Made by a program: the position numbers and the translations under genes | Notes under the pieces: generated by a model | What the model was told of the DNA's origin: nothing | Databases searched by the model: none | What the model saw: only the letters and a program-made list of their open reading frames with translations | Shown: one piece after another, positions 8,333 to 18,051 of the stretch | Position numbering within the stretch: the first letter of the stretch is position 1 | How the letters are laid out: every line of letters begins with the position of its first letter | Origin: Parachlamydiales bacterium | GTDB lineage: Bacteria; Chlamydiota; Chlamydiia; Chlamydiales; JABDDJ01 | DNA length: 64,000 bases | NCBI GenBank assembly: GCA_041671045.1 | Contig: JBAZCF010000006.1 | Location: 62,001-126,000 of the forward strand | Direction of reading: 5' to 3'

Positions 8333-11104
8333 TTAAAGGACCATAGGTAGGATTTCTTTAGGTCTTGGCAGGACTTTTATTTCGATTTTTTCTGAGACCA
8401 TTCTTTGAACAACTATTTCCAAAGTGTCGTTTTCCATGTAATGATCTAAAGGCACCTCATTAGACATTATTTTCATAGTCCATAAACCAGGGTGCAGATT
8501 GTCGAATTTAAAATGTCCTAAACAATTTGTAGTGGTTGAGAGGATTTCACCCGTTCCATTCCTTGAAAGGATGATACGCGTATTTGAAAGACCTTTAGCT
8601 TCAACCAAGCTCAACCACACGCCAGGCGAATGCCTTTGTGTAGAAGGATTCAGATTAAGGTTCTCCTCATAGTTATACATTTTGATATCTCCTTCCACTT
8701 GCCCTGCATAGGTAGTAGTGATATCATTGCATACTGTTCTGCCACCCATAACATTAACAGGTATATCACAAGGATTGGTTTGGAGCATTCTAGCAGGCAA
8801 CATGCTGGTAGAAAGTGTATGTATGCCGGGGCAAAGATTGGAAAACCTGAAATTTCCACATTCGTCCGTTAAACGAGCGTCATCCCCCAGAGATACAACT
8901 GCATTGGATACAGGTTCATTAGTCATTTGGTCGTAAACAGTACCTTCAATGGAACCGAAATCAGTACGCCATTTGACAGGTGTTTTTGTAGGGATGGTAT
9001 AGGAGGCAATAAATTTATATTCATCCCTACTGTCTTGATGCCTGCTAAAAAAACAGTCTAGGCGCACGCCAATGTTGTGCAGGTTGCTCAAAGTATGTGA
9101 AACACGTCCCATGGCATGCACATACCTTCCGTCATAACATTTCCCATTCAATTTGTCGCCATAGAATCTGTCGTTAATTGCTCTTGCATAGATCTCTGCA
9201 TAGGACAGATATTGGTACCGCCAAAGGAAGGCACCCCCCGCCGCATAACGCCACTGACGGGCATCATAAGGATTTGTATTTCCGCATTCATAATGCAAAG
9301 TAAAAGAACGGACAGGATCTACTGTCATGTTGAAATCGAAATTATACCTTTGCAATGGTTTGCAAAAAGTGTCGGTCACATGATTTTTTTGTCCCCCCAC
9401 CTCTGAGATACAAAATAGTGCGTACCTGCCGGTATTGAATGAATATTGGATACCACCCCAAGCCTGACTGAAATCGAAGTTACAAGGATCGTAAGCATCC
9501 CTTCCGGTAAGCAAATTCCCCACGAGGGTAATTTGCGAACACGCATCATACCAGTACGATAGCTTAGCCGTGTAATCACGCCAGCGGGGTGCTGTTGTAT
9601 CGCAATGGTTTAAATTCTGACATACACGATTAGTGGTGACTAAAAGTCTTGTAACCGCTGATAACCCAAGGTCCACCCCTGCAGAATAATAGTCGGCATC
9701 ATTGTAATAGCCATAAAATCCTTTGCCAGCATAGGTACGTGTGAAATAGCAAGAGGAATCCCTACCAAAAGTATTTTTAAAATCAATATCGAAGCCTTTT
9801 CTATCCCCTTGATGTTTCTTTGTACTTGTATCATAAGCAAACTCCAAACCGAAAAAACGGCCCGGAGCAGGCGCCTCTTCGCAGCGGATACTGACAATAT
9901 TTCCTTGGGGAGTATCCACTTGCGAACGTCTGATATAATTTAAGGAGATATTTCCAAAAGGCGAGTATGCATATTGTAGGTATGCGGCCCCTTCCTCAAA
10001 CTGGCAGTTATGATTTTGCCTATTCTGCCGATAGAAGCTACCGTAGGACAGACGGTCAAAAGTAAAGTCAATGCCTATTCCACGACCATAACCCCATCTT
10101 TCTGTCAATGGAGTCAGATAGTAGTTGGTATCACCCAAGACGAACTCGAACTGCGGATCTATAATACCCACAAATAAGCGTTGATATTGATTGTAGAGTG
10201 TGGTGTGGGCCTCGCTGGGAATAAGGAATTCGTAGTCTATCTCCCTCAGTTGATCCTCATCGATAAACCCTCTTCCATATAACTCAGTGCCAACGACCAA
10301 CTCCCCTTCCTGGCCTGTCGCGAACATTCTGAAAAAGCCTGATACGTTTACCCAGGGGTCAGGAATGCTATCCATGCCACAGGGCAGCACATCTACCACT
10401 GAACAATATGAATACAATTCTTCATCTGTGCAAGCATCCAAAACAATGATCTGCAGTACTCTGCTTTTTGCTCTGCAAGTCGTGGGGAGGACCCCGACTT
10501 GTCCGTAAAAAATAGTATTTTCACCGGGAACAAGATCATATTCTTCACAATCGAGAACAGCCCAAGCATCATTATCGATGATGGTTTTAATCCTGATAGG
10601 TACCGTGATATTACCTGCGTTATGGGTGCTTAAGGTAATGGGAAAGCGCTGTCCTTCAGCTACTAACGAGGGCGTCTTCTCCACTTCAAAAGACAGCTCT
10701 CTTTGCCCTTGGACATCCAAAATAACCGAATATGGTTTGGAGTCGATAGAGAAAACGACTTCATGCAAACCAGGAAGCGATCCTTTAGCGACAGATATGG
10801 GAACAAGAAGCATATGCGAACTATCAGGAGAGAGTGGAATGAGCTTATCACATTCCACTAAAGATTCGCATTCAGGAGGTAATTGCAGGTCGAAAGGTAT
10901 CAGTACATCTTTTTTTCCCGGATTGCTGATATTAATGATAATAACAGCAGCTTCTCCGGGCGTAACTTCTAGGGATGGGGGAGTGATCAGAGTACACTCA
11001 GCAGCGTACGCTAATGAAAATTGTAGTATCGCTATTCCTATCAATCCATATTTAATGAATGGATAGAGACAGCCTTTCTGCAAATAATTTACCATTCCCA
11101 ACAT
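8333..11104 (-). CDS. Large outer-membrane usher-like protein
   Basis: 923 residues. The signal peptide covers about 1-35 (ending LAYAAE). Two beta-sandwich modules of NEW3/PapD-like type fill about 36-255 (SLEVTPGEAAVIIINISNPG is typical). A long stretch of alternating aromatic strands (about 255-710) looks like an outer-membrane barrel and contains VLGDTNYYLTPLTERWGYGR near 325, an LGD-type motif. Two carboxypeptidase-regulatory-like sandwiches follow (GSIEGTVYDQMTNEPVSNA near 715, and about 830-912). N-domains, barrel and paired C-terminal sandwiches parallel the plan of fimbrial ushers, though sequence identity with FimD-type ushers is not evident. The start overlaps the upstream chaperone-like gene by 53 bases (ATG at 11095 is an alternative). 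Confidence 0.7.
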   Translation of the reverse strand: MLGMVNYLQKGCLYPFIKYGLIGIAILQFSLAYAAECTLITPPSLEVTPGEAAVIIINISNPGKKDVLIPFDLQLPPECESLVECDKLIPLSPDSSHMLLVPISVAKGSLPGLHEVVFSIDSKPYSVILDVQGQRELSFEVEKTPSLVAEGQRFPITLSTHNAGNITVPIRIKTIIDNDAWAVLDCEEYDLVPGENTIFYGQVGVLPTTCRAKSRVLQIIVLDACTDEELYSYCSVVDVLPCGMDSIPDPWVNVSGFFRMFATGQEGELVVGTELYGRGFIDEDQLREIDYEFLIPSEAHTTLYNQYQRLFVGIIDPQFEFVLGDTNYYLTPLTERWGYGRGIGIDFTFDRLSYGSFYRQNRQNHNCQFEEGAAYLQYAYSPFGNISLNYIRRSQVDTPQGNIVSIRCEEAPAPGRFFGLEFAYDTSTKKHQGDRKGFDIDFKNTFGRDSSCYFTRTYAGKGFYGYYNDADYYSAGVDLGLSAVTRLLVTTNRVCQNLNHCDTTAPRWRDYTAKLSYWYDACSQITLVGNLLTGRDAYDPCNFDFSQAWGGIQYSFNTGRYALFCISEVGGQKNHVTDTFCKPLQRYNFDFNMTVDPVRSFTLHYECGNTNPYDARQWRYAAGGAFLWRYQYLSYAEIYARAINDRFYGDKLNGKCYDGRYVHAMGRVSHTLSNLHNIGVRLDCFFSRHQDSRDEYKFIASYTIPTKTPVKWRTDFGSIEGTVYDQMTNEPVSNAVVSLGDDARLTDECGNFRFSNLCPGIHTLSTSMLPARMLQTNPCDIPVNVMGGRTVCNDITTTYAGQVEGDIKMYNYEENLNLNPSTQRHSPGVWLSLVEAKGLSNTRIILSRNGTGEILSTTTNCLGHFKFDNLHPGLWTMKIMSNEVPLDHYMENDTLEIVVQRMVSEKIEIKVLPRPKEILPMVL

Positions 11105-11834
11105 CTAGTAGTAGTAACCCGTAGTATTCCCCTTCAGATATCTCTTCTAGGGGAAGGGAAAACCGCACTGAATTATAGGGAAGAATATTTTGTGGAGCGG
11201 CCTGCATTGTTTTTACTAATTGTCCCTTGAGATCGTATAGTTTTAGAGTAGGATGAGGATAAAGATGGCAGTTCCCATTATTTTCAACATCCATGTTTAA
11301 CGTATGGCCGGTATCAGTCTTTAATAGATTCGAGTCTAATAATTTTAAAGACTTTTCTAAAGCGCCTACATTTACGATGATCTGGTGGGCGTAACGTACT
11401 TTAATTTGAATGGAAACGGCGTTTTCAGCTTGTAAGGTTGTCACAGGTTCTGTCGGTTCGATAAGTATCGCGCTAGAGTATGAACCCTTAAGCTGAGGAT
11501 TATTCGGAACACGTACTGTGTAATAAACATCCTTAGTTTGCCCTGGCTCAATTCTTACGCTTTGCTGGTGGAGTTCTAACCATTTAGCATTCGAACGTTC
11601 TAGAGTATTAGGCTCTTCAAAGAAATTCTCACCGTTAGAATTATATTTATAGTCAGCTTGGTTGATGTGAACTTCTTCGGGGACATCCTTATTATTTGTC
11701 ATCGTTAATTTTACATTGAAGATCTCACCCGGTTTTGCAACAAGAATTTTGGTAAGATCGCCATTAAATACCACAGCTTCAATGTTCGAAATAGTTAGTA
11801 GGAAAATAAGTAGAAACTTAATTCTTAGCGCCAC
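11052..11834 (-). CDS. Periplasmic PapD/DUF916-like chaperone
   Basis: 260 residues with a signal peptide (about 1-20). The first Ig-like domain has GEIFNVKLTMTNNKDVPEEV, a SNAKWLEL segment and IEPGQTKDVYYTVRVPNNP followed by GSYSSAILIEP. This series is shared by PapD-type pilus chaperones and DUF916-like proteins. A second sandwich covers about 165-260, giving the two-domain chaperone layout. It is the first gene of a two-gene minus operon with the usher-like gene, and faces the three pilin-like genes. The role proposed is periplasmic folding and delivery of those subunits, which is inference from fold and context. Confidence 0.68.
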   Translation of the reverse strand: MALRIKFLLIFLLTISNIEAVVFNGDLTKILVAKPGEIFNVKLTMTNNKDVPEEVHINQADYKYNSNGENFFEEPNTLERSNAKWLELHQQSVRIEPGQTKDVYYTVRVPNNPQLKGSYSSAILIEPTEPVTTLQAENAVSIQIKVRYAHQIIVNVGALEKSLKLLDSNLLKTDTGHTLNMDVENNGNCHLYPHPTLKLYDLKGQLVKTMQAAPQNILPYNSVRFSLPLEEISEGEYYGLLLLDVGNGKLFAERLSLSIH

Positions 11835-11939
11835 GTCACACCTTAATTAAACGAATTTATTTCATAGTTTCTTCTCACGATATTTGCAAGCATTTCTTGC
11901 AGCGCAATGCTAAATACGCTCCTCTTCTAAATCTGTAAG

Positions 11940-12800
11940 TCAACTGAAATAACTGCGCAGAAGAGACCATCTAAACTCTTTATTTTCCGCTGCATAACGA
12001 GTGATCTCTTCAGGAGCATATCCCGCAAAAAGAATGATCTCTTTATCGGTAAGCCTGCAGGCAACATGATTAGCCTGCGACGTCAATTGCTTAAGGTTTT
12101 TCAGACATCTATCCAGTTGGCTTTGCCTATAAATTCTGCGTATGCAAGCCGCAATTATCATAAGCCAAGGTAATAGATTTATGCCGACCATCCAAAGCGG
12201 CCATACGCCTGTTCCTGCTGTTAATGAAATGACCATGCTTACAAAAATGAGAAGTGCAAAAATAGCAGTCTCTTTGGATGATTCGGCCAAGGGCCCTATA
12301 AATCGTTGAAATGCACTTTGAGAAGTCATATAGGCTAGTATTTCTTCAAACTTGGGCTCTTCAAATGCCATTCGAGCTACATGCACACCTTCGTGCGCTA
12401 GTAAGAAAGAACGCTTGTAATAACCTAAGAATATTTCCTTCTTTTTAAAGCTACGCCGTAATTGGAATATCGCTCCGATAGGAGAATCTTCCGCTACTCG
12501 GAAAATCCATGCGCAACCGCCATGCCAGGGGGCTAACTGATGATTGCTGAAAAATAAAGGGGTCCAAAGAGGGGCGATGCCGAAGAGTGGACGTGTGACT
12601 TGCCACGCTTCTTCAGTTAAGGGCTGGTCTTCCGCTTCCATTACTTCCGGAGGAATAATTGAACCGTGATCTTTAGATAGTATCGTCCTTAAATGTAGGC
12701 AATAATCTACTCTTTTATAATAGTCAGCTTCTTCTTCTTCAGGTCCGGGAAATAAGCCTAAACTGTTATACTCCAATAATTTATCATTAATTAATTCCAT
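11940..12800 (-). CDS. Membrane protein with HExxH metalloprotease-like motif
   Basis: 286 residues of no family I can name. An N-terminal soluble part contains LLAHEGVHVARM, giving H136-E137-x-x-H140, followed by FEEILAY with glutamates at 152-153. This is the gluzincin-type arrangement in which a glutamate downstream provides the third zinc ligand. Two hydrophobic segments follow (about 180-225), then a C-terminal cytosolic or periplasmic tail. The motif suggests a small membrane-tethered zinc peptidase, but activity is unproven. It is transcribed alone, divergently from thyX. Confidence 0.7.
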   Translation of the reverse strand: MELINDKLLEYNSLGLFPGPEEEEADYYKRVDYCLHLRTILSKDHGSIIPPEVMEAEDQPLTEEAWQVTRPLFGIAPLWTPLFFSNHQLAPWHGGCAWIFRVAEDSPIGAIFQLRRSFKKKEIFLGYYKRSFLLAHEGVHVARMAFEEPKFEEILAYMTSQSAFQRFIGPLAESSKETAIFALLIFVSMVISLTAGTGVWPLWMVGINLLPWLMIIAACIRRIYRQSQLDRCLKNLKQLTSQANHVACRLTDKEIILFAGYAPEEITRYAAENKEFRWSLLRSYFS

Positions 12801-12887
12801 ATCAGCCTATTTCTAAGTCAGCGCTTTTCTTTATCGTTATCTTGTGGCAAGATAAGACAATTATAATTTCCCGGCACGAGGTTTCTA

Positions 12888-14525
12888 ATGTTATCGGATG
12901 ATTACGAGGAGTTCACCGACGCGCAACGACGCATCTTGGAGCGTTACGTTACGAATACGCATAGCCATATTTTTGCTTTGCGCAATCTTCCCGAAGTCAT
13001 AAAAGGAGCTCTTTTCTCCCGTTACTCACGCTCTAATTTAGGCTTGCGTTCCTTGCTATTGAAGGAGTTCATTGGAAATGAAGATGAAGCCCATTTCTCT
13101 GAAATTGCAGGACAACCTCAAAATTATAGTACTGAAAGTCAACAAGAAGCTATCCAGAAAGCCCAGAATTTCTATGACCGAATCCTGGACGGCTACGGCG
13201 ATGACTCCATTGGCGAACTCGGTGGAGCACATATTGCCATAGAAAATATTTCCATGCTCGCTGCAAAGGCTATTGAAGACTGCAGAATTGGCGGCTCCCC
13301 CTTAGAGAAGTCCACCCGCTATGTCTACTTTGACCAGAAAGTGAATGGTGAATACCTTTTCTACCACGAACCTATCCTAATGACCTCCGCCTTCAGAGAT
13401 GCCTATATCTCCACCTGTAATCACCTATTTGAAACTTATAGCGCACTCATCCCCCCTCTGACGCAGACTTTTGAAAAAACATTTCTGAAAGACCCGGCCA
13501 TCTCCGCTACCGCTTACAAAGCTGCTCTGCGCGCCAAGGTCCTAGACTGCTTAAGAGGTCTTTTACCGGCGTCCACCCTAACAAACATGGGTGTGTTTGG
13601 CAACGGCCGTTTCTATGAAGGGCTGCTGCATAAAATGCATTGCTATACTCTCACCGAAATGCAAGACATCGGCCGCCGCATGCATGAGGAGCTTACAAAA
13701 GAAATACCTTCTTTCGTCCGCCGCTCTTCCCCCTCGCACCACACTCATACCAATTACAGTTCTTTCTATGAGAACATGCTCAATGATCTCCATCAAACAG
13801 CCTTCCTTTTTGCAGACGCAGCCGACCGCTCCATGACTCCCGGTGTACGCATGCTTGACTATGACAAGGAAGGCCCCCTCAATGTAGCAGCAGCCTTATT
13901 ATTCCCGCACTGCAATAAAGGCTTGGGAGAGCTGCGCAAACTATGCCACGAAATGTCCGAAGAAGATATCGCACGCATTTTAGACGCTGCCGCAACAAGC
14001 AGGGACAACCGACGCCAGAAATCTCCGCGCGCATTAGAGCATGCAACCTTTACCTTCGAAATCATCGGTGACTACGGCTCTTACAGAGATCTTCACCGCC
14101 ACCGCATCCTGACACAAGAAAAGCAAATGCTTACTTGCGACTACGGCTTCTATATACCGCCGGAGATCGAAGGCAGCGCGCTGGAAGACGATTACAACGA
14201 GGCCATGTTCCGTGCAAAAGAAGCCTACGATATGATTGCCGTTGAGTTTCCTGAAGAAGCCCAATACGTGGTCCCTATGGGCTATCATTTACGTTGGTAT
14301 TTCAATGTTAATTTGCGGGCCCTGCAATGGCTCTGCGAGCTACGCTCATCTCCCGCCGGACACCCAACCTATCGCTTCATAGCTCAAGAGATGGCAAGGC
14401 AAGTATGCGAGATATGTCCTGCCTTTGAACGGTTCTTTAAATTTGTCGACTATGAAGGCTATCAAATGGGCAGATTAGGACAAGAGCAACGAAAAATAGA
14501 AAAACAACATTTATTAGATGCATAA
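12888..14525 (+). CDS. thyX: Flavin-dependent thymidylate synthase ThyX, double-length form
   Basis: 545 residues, over twice the usual ThyX length. It methylates dUMP to dTMP using methylenetetrahydrofolate with FAD and NADPH. The C-terminal half carries the ThyX signature region LHRHRILTQEKQML (about residues 400-413, RHR followed by the Q motif). The N-terminal half holds a second, degenerate ThyX-like block: DGYGDDSIGELGGAH and SPLEKSTRYVYF near 137-148. Long ThyX proteins of this kind are found in chlamydiae. A GAGG-like ribosome-binding site precedes the ATG. The gene overlaps tyrP by eight bases, so the two are co-translated. Only the C-terminal half appears to retain the full nucleotide-binding motif. 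Confidence 0.92.
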   Translation: MLSDDYEEFTDAQRRILERYVTNTHSHIFALRNLPEVIKGALFSRYSRSNLGLRSLLLKEFIGNEDEAHFSEIAGQPQNYSTESQQEAIQKAQNFYDRILDGYGDDSIGELGGAHIAIENISMLAAKAIEDCRIGGSPLEKSTRYVYFDQKVNGEYLFYHEPILMTSAFRDAYISTCNHLFETYSALIPPLTQTFEKTFLKDPAISATAYKAALRAKVLDCLRGLLPASTLTNMGVFGNGRFYEGLLHKMHCYTLTEMQDIGRRMHEELTKEIPSFVRRSSPSHHTHTNYSSFYENMLNDLHQTAFLFADAADRSMTPGVRMLDYDKEGPLNVAAALLFPHCNKGLGELRKLCHEMSEEDIARILDAAATSRDNRRQKSPRALEHATFTFEIIGDYGSYRDLHRHRILTQEKQMLTCDYGFYIPPEIEGSALEDDYNEAMFRAKEAYDMIAVEFPEEAQYVVPMGYHLRWYFNVNLRALQWLCELRSSPAGHPTYRFIAQEMARQVCEICPAFERFFKFVDYEGYQMGRLGQEQRKIEKQHLLDA

Positions 14526-15723
14526 TTGGGCAAAATTTCTAGGCGGTATATTGCTTGTCGCCGGAACGACTATCGGCGCTGCCATGTTAGCATTGCCCGT
14601 ATCCGCAGGTGTAGCAGGATTCATTCCCTCCTTAGTTCTTTTTATCTGTTTTTGGCTGTATATGACCTATACAGCCTTGCTGTTTCTTGAAGTGAACACC
14701 TGGTCAGGCCAAAGAACCAATCTGCTTACTATGGCCAAAATGACCTTAGGCAGACCAGGAGAAGCTATCAGCTGGACGGCTTATCTTTTTCTTCTCTATT
14801 CTTTGCTCACAGCCTATATTGCCGGTAGTAGCGCCATCATCAGCGATCTGTTAACCAGCACTTTCAATATCCCTCCACTAGGTGCTTGGTGCGGTATTCC
14901 CCTAGTACTTTTGCTGGCCTACCTACTATTAAGAGGGACGGCACACGTAGACTATTGGAACCGCTTCCTAATGATTGGTTTAGCTGTCAGCTATTCCGCA
15001 ATGTTAATAATGCTTTCCCCTTATGTTGAGACTGAAAAGCTTATCCGATCCGACTGGCCGACTGCTTTTTCCGTCGTCTCTGTCGTAGCTACTGCCTATG
15101 GGTTCCATATCATTATCCCTAGCCTCTACAGCTATATGCATGGAGACATCAAAATCCTTAAATGGACCTTATTAATAGGCAGCTTCATCCCTCTCGTCAT
15201 CTATGCCCTCTGGCAAATGATCGCATTAGGCATCATACCATTTGAAGGGGCTAACGGACTATTACAAGGATATCAAAAAGGGGCTAACGGCGCGACGTTA
15301 CTAGCCAATGCTATCAATACCCCTGTATTAAGCCTTATCGCACAACTATTCAGTTTCTTTGCCATTGTCACCTCTTTTATTGGGGTCGCTTTAGCTCTAT
15401 GCGACTTCCTCGCCGACGGATTTAAATTACAACGTACACATACGAATAACCTTATGTTAGTGTGCTTGGTTTTCATCCCCCCCTTCCTCATCGCCATCAC
15501 TTATGCGCGCGCATTCCTTACAGCGCTGGAGATTTCAGGCGCTTATGGCGTAGTTTTCCTTCTAGGTCTTATGCCCGCCCTTATGGTATGGAGAGGTAGA
15601 TACATACAAAAGAGATTCGAAGGGTATGCCGCCCCGGGCGGAAAAATTACCTTGATCGCTGCTATGCTATTCTCTTTTCTTGTGATAGGATTAGAAATAG
15701 CCAAATCACTTTCCCTTCTGTAA
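14518..15723 (+). CDS. tyrP: Aromatic amino acid permease (TyrP/HAAAP family)
   Basis: 401-residue inner-membrane permease with about eleven transmembrane segments. The N-terminal GGILLVAGTTIGAAMLALPV is the hallmark of the hydroxy/aromatic amino acid permease family (TyrP, Mtr, TnaB), proton symporters for tyrosine or tryptophan. Chlamydiae rely on host amino acids and commonly carry tyrP copies. It starts within the last codons of thyX and ends four bases before uvrB. Which aromatic amino acid is carried cannot be decided from sequence. Confidence 0.9.
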   Translation: MHNWAKFLGGILLVAGTTIGAAMLALPVSAGVAGFIPSLVLFICFWLYMTYTALLFLEVNTWSGQRTNLLTMAKMTLGRPGEAISWTAYLFLLYSLLTAYIAGSSAIISDLLTSTFNIPPLGAWCGIPLVLLLAYLLLRGTAHVDYWNRFLMIGLAVSYSAMLIMLSPYVETEKLIRSDWPTAFSVVSVVATAYGFHIIIPSLYSYMHGDIKILKWTLLIGSFIPLVIYALWQMIALGIIPFEGANGLLQGYQKGANGATLLANAINTPVLSLIAQLFSFFAIVTSFIGVALALCDFLADGFKLQRTHTNNLMLVCLVFIPPFLIAITYARAFLTALEISGAYGVVFLLGLMPALMVWRGRYIQKRFEGYAAPGGKITLIAAMLFSFLVIGLEIAKSLSLL

Positions 15724-15727
15724 ATTT

Positions 15728-17758
15728 ATGACTGAGTTCAAACTAGCAACTGACTTTCTTCCACGCGGAGATCAGCCACATGCTATTGATGCCCTCGTAA
15801 AAGGCATTAAAGAAGGAAAGAAAGCTCAAGTCTTACTCGGCGTTACAGGTTCAGGCAAAACCTTTACGATGGCTAATATTATAGAGAGAGTACAAAAACC
15901 TACTCTGGTCCTTGCCCACAATAAAACCTTAGCCGCACAGCTTTATCAAGAGTTCAAATCTTTCTTCCCTAACAATGCTGTCGAATATTTTGTTTCTTAT
16001 TATGATTACTACCAGCCCGAAGCCTATATTGCCCGAACAGATACCTATATAGAAAAAGACCTAGCGATCAATGACCAGATCGACAAAATGCGATTAAGCG
16101 CCACAAGGTCACTGCTTGAGCGCAATGATGTCATAATTGTAGCATCAGTCTCTTGCATCTACGGCCTAGGCTCTCCAGAATATTACCGCGGAATGAATCT
16201 TAATATCCAAGTAGGACAAGAGCGGCGTCGTGACGAAATCCTTTTGCACTTGGTAGAGATGCAATACAAACGAAATGATATGGATTTCGCTCGTGCGACT
16301 TTCAGGGTCCGTGGCGATATCCTTGATATTTTTCCAGCATATGAAGACTCGTTAGCTTACCGCATAGAGCTTTTTGGCGACGAAGTGGAAAAAATAACAG
16401 AAATCGACCCTCTGACAGGTAAATCTAGAAAGTCCATCGATTCCATCACTATCTACCCAAGTTCGCACCACGTTACACCTGAAGAAGTGCGCCTTCATGC
16501 CATCGAGACCATTAAAGATGAACTTAAACTTCGCATGGCGCATTACGAACAGAATAAATTGTATGTAGAACACCAGCGCATACACCAACGCACAATGTAT
16601 GACTTGGAGATGATCAAAGAAATAGGATTCTGCAAAGGCATTGAGAACTATTCACGTCATTTCAGCATGAGGAATCCTGGAGATCCCCCTCCCTGCTTGA
16701 TCGACTATTTTCCAAAAGACTACCTTCTCTTTGTAGATGAATCCCATCAGACCATACCGCAAATGACAGCTATGTATAATGGCGACCAAGCCCGCAAACA
16801 ATCGCTAGTTGAATTTGGTTTCAGGCTCCCTTCCGCATTTGACAACCGCCCCCTTAAATTCGAAGAATCCTACGCCCGCTTCAATCAAGTCGTCTACGTA
16901 TCTGCAACTCCAGCTAACTGGGAGATCCAAGAAGCTGACGGTGAGATTGTCGAACAATTGATACGCCCCACCGGACTTTTAGACCCTGTCATAGAAATAC
17001 GCCCCGCTGCTGACCAAATAGACGACTGTCTCGCTGAAATCCATGCACATACCAAGAAAGGCGGCCGCGTCCTTGTCACGACACTAACAAAAAGGCTTTC
17101 CGAAGAGCTTTCAAAATATCTGATCGAGCTCGGAATCAAAGCAAAATACCTCCATTCCGATATCGATACCATCGAGCGCATGCAAATTATCCAAGATCTG
17201 CGCAGAGGAAATTTTGATGTACTCGTAGGGATTAACTTATTAAGGGAAGGATTGGATATTCCTGAAGTTTCGCTAGTCGCTATCCTCGATGCCGATAAGG
17301 AAGGCTTTCTCCGCAGTAAAACTTCGCTCATCCAAACATGCGGCCGTGCAGCCCGGAATTCCGAAGGCCGCGTCATCATGTATGCGGATAGAATGACAGA
17401 GTCGATCCGGCAAACAGTGGAAACGACTGAAAAAAGACGGGCACTCCAAGAGAAGTACAACACGGACCACGGAGTCACCCCTAAAACAATTAAAAAAGAG
17501 ATCATTCCTTTAGTCTCGGATGAAGAATACGAAGAAGTATCCTACTCCGGCTCTAAGAGAGGAAAATCCAAACGCGCAGCAGAACCAAAACACGAATATC
17601 TAAGTTTAAATGAGATACGCCAAAAAGTCAGCCTTCATTCCCAAGAAATGCGCCTTGCCGCAAAAGAAATGCGCTATGAAGATGCTGCCCATCAGCGCGA
17701 TCTGATGAGAAAATATGAACAAATGGAACTTAACTATTCAGATCTTAACGAACTTTGA
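15728..17758 (+). CDS. uvrB: UvrABC system protein B
   Basis: 676 residues, normal for UvrB, the damage-verifying helicase-like subunit of nucleotide excision repair. Walker A is GVTGSGKTFTMA at about 38-49. The beta-hairpin region YYDYYQPEAYI lies near 95-105, the DEAD-like box VDESHQ near 336, and helicase motif VI includes IQTCGRAARN. A UVR motif ends the protein (KEMRYEDAAHQRDLM), where it contacts UvrC. It begins four bases after tyrP and looks like the third gene of thyX-tyrP-uvrB. Confidence 0.97.
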   Translation: MTEFKLATDFLPRGDQPHAIDALVKGIKEGKKAQVLLGVTGSGKTFTMANIIERVQKPTLVLAHNKTLAAQLYQEFKSFFPNNAVEYFVSYYDYYQPEAYIARTDTYIEKDLAINDQIDKMRLSATRSLLERNDVIIVASVSCIYGLGSPEYYRGMNLNIQVGQERRRDEILLHLVEMQYKRNDMDFARATFRVRGDILDIFPAYEDSLAYRIELFGDEVEKITEIDPLTGKSRKSIDSITIYPSSHHVTPEEVRLHAIETIKDELKLRMAHYEQNKLYVEHQRIHQRTMYDLEMIKEIGFCKGIENYSRHFSMRNPGDPPPCLIDYFPKDYLLFVDESHQTIPQMTAMYNGDQARKQSLVEFGFRLPSAFDNRPLKFEESYARFNQVVYVSATPANWEIQEADGEIVEQLIRPTGLLDPVIEIRPAADQIDDCLAEIHAHTKKGGRVLVTTLTKRLSEELSKYLIELGIKAKYLHSDIDTIERMQIIQDLRRGNFDVLVGINLLREGLDIPEVSLVAILDADKEGFLRSKTSLIQTCGRAARNSEGRVIMYADRMTESIRQTVETTEKRRALQEKYNTDHGVTPKTIKKEIIPLVSDEEYEEVSYSGSKRGKSKRAAEPKHEYLSLNEIRQKVSLHSQEMRLAAKEMRYEDAAHQRDLMRKYEQMELNYSDLNEL

Positions 17759-18051
17759 AAGGAAATCTGTAATTCCCGTAGTTTTTTTTAGCCTTTTCAT
17801 TTAACCTTTGTACATACAATTAGGAGATTTATGCAGTTCATAGCAATGATGTTTCCGTTAACCACACGTGAAGTATATGCGCCCTGCTCATTCAGCGTAA
17901 TTACTGATATACTAGAATTCACTGCAATGCGGCCTATTCCTATCTATTTATCGAACCAAAACCGCTTTTGAATTTTATTGCCACTAAGATTATACTCTAT
18001 CTCACCGGCAAAGTTAGCAAAAATTTTAAGTTATATTGAGGATCTTTTTTC

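Noticed and set aside
17831..17971. 46-codon plus-strand frame before greA preceded by AGGAG
   Set aside because: Spacing to the ATG is only four bases and the product shows no signal peptide, membrane segment or domain; not enough to call a gene.
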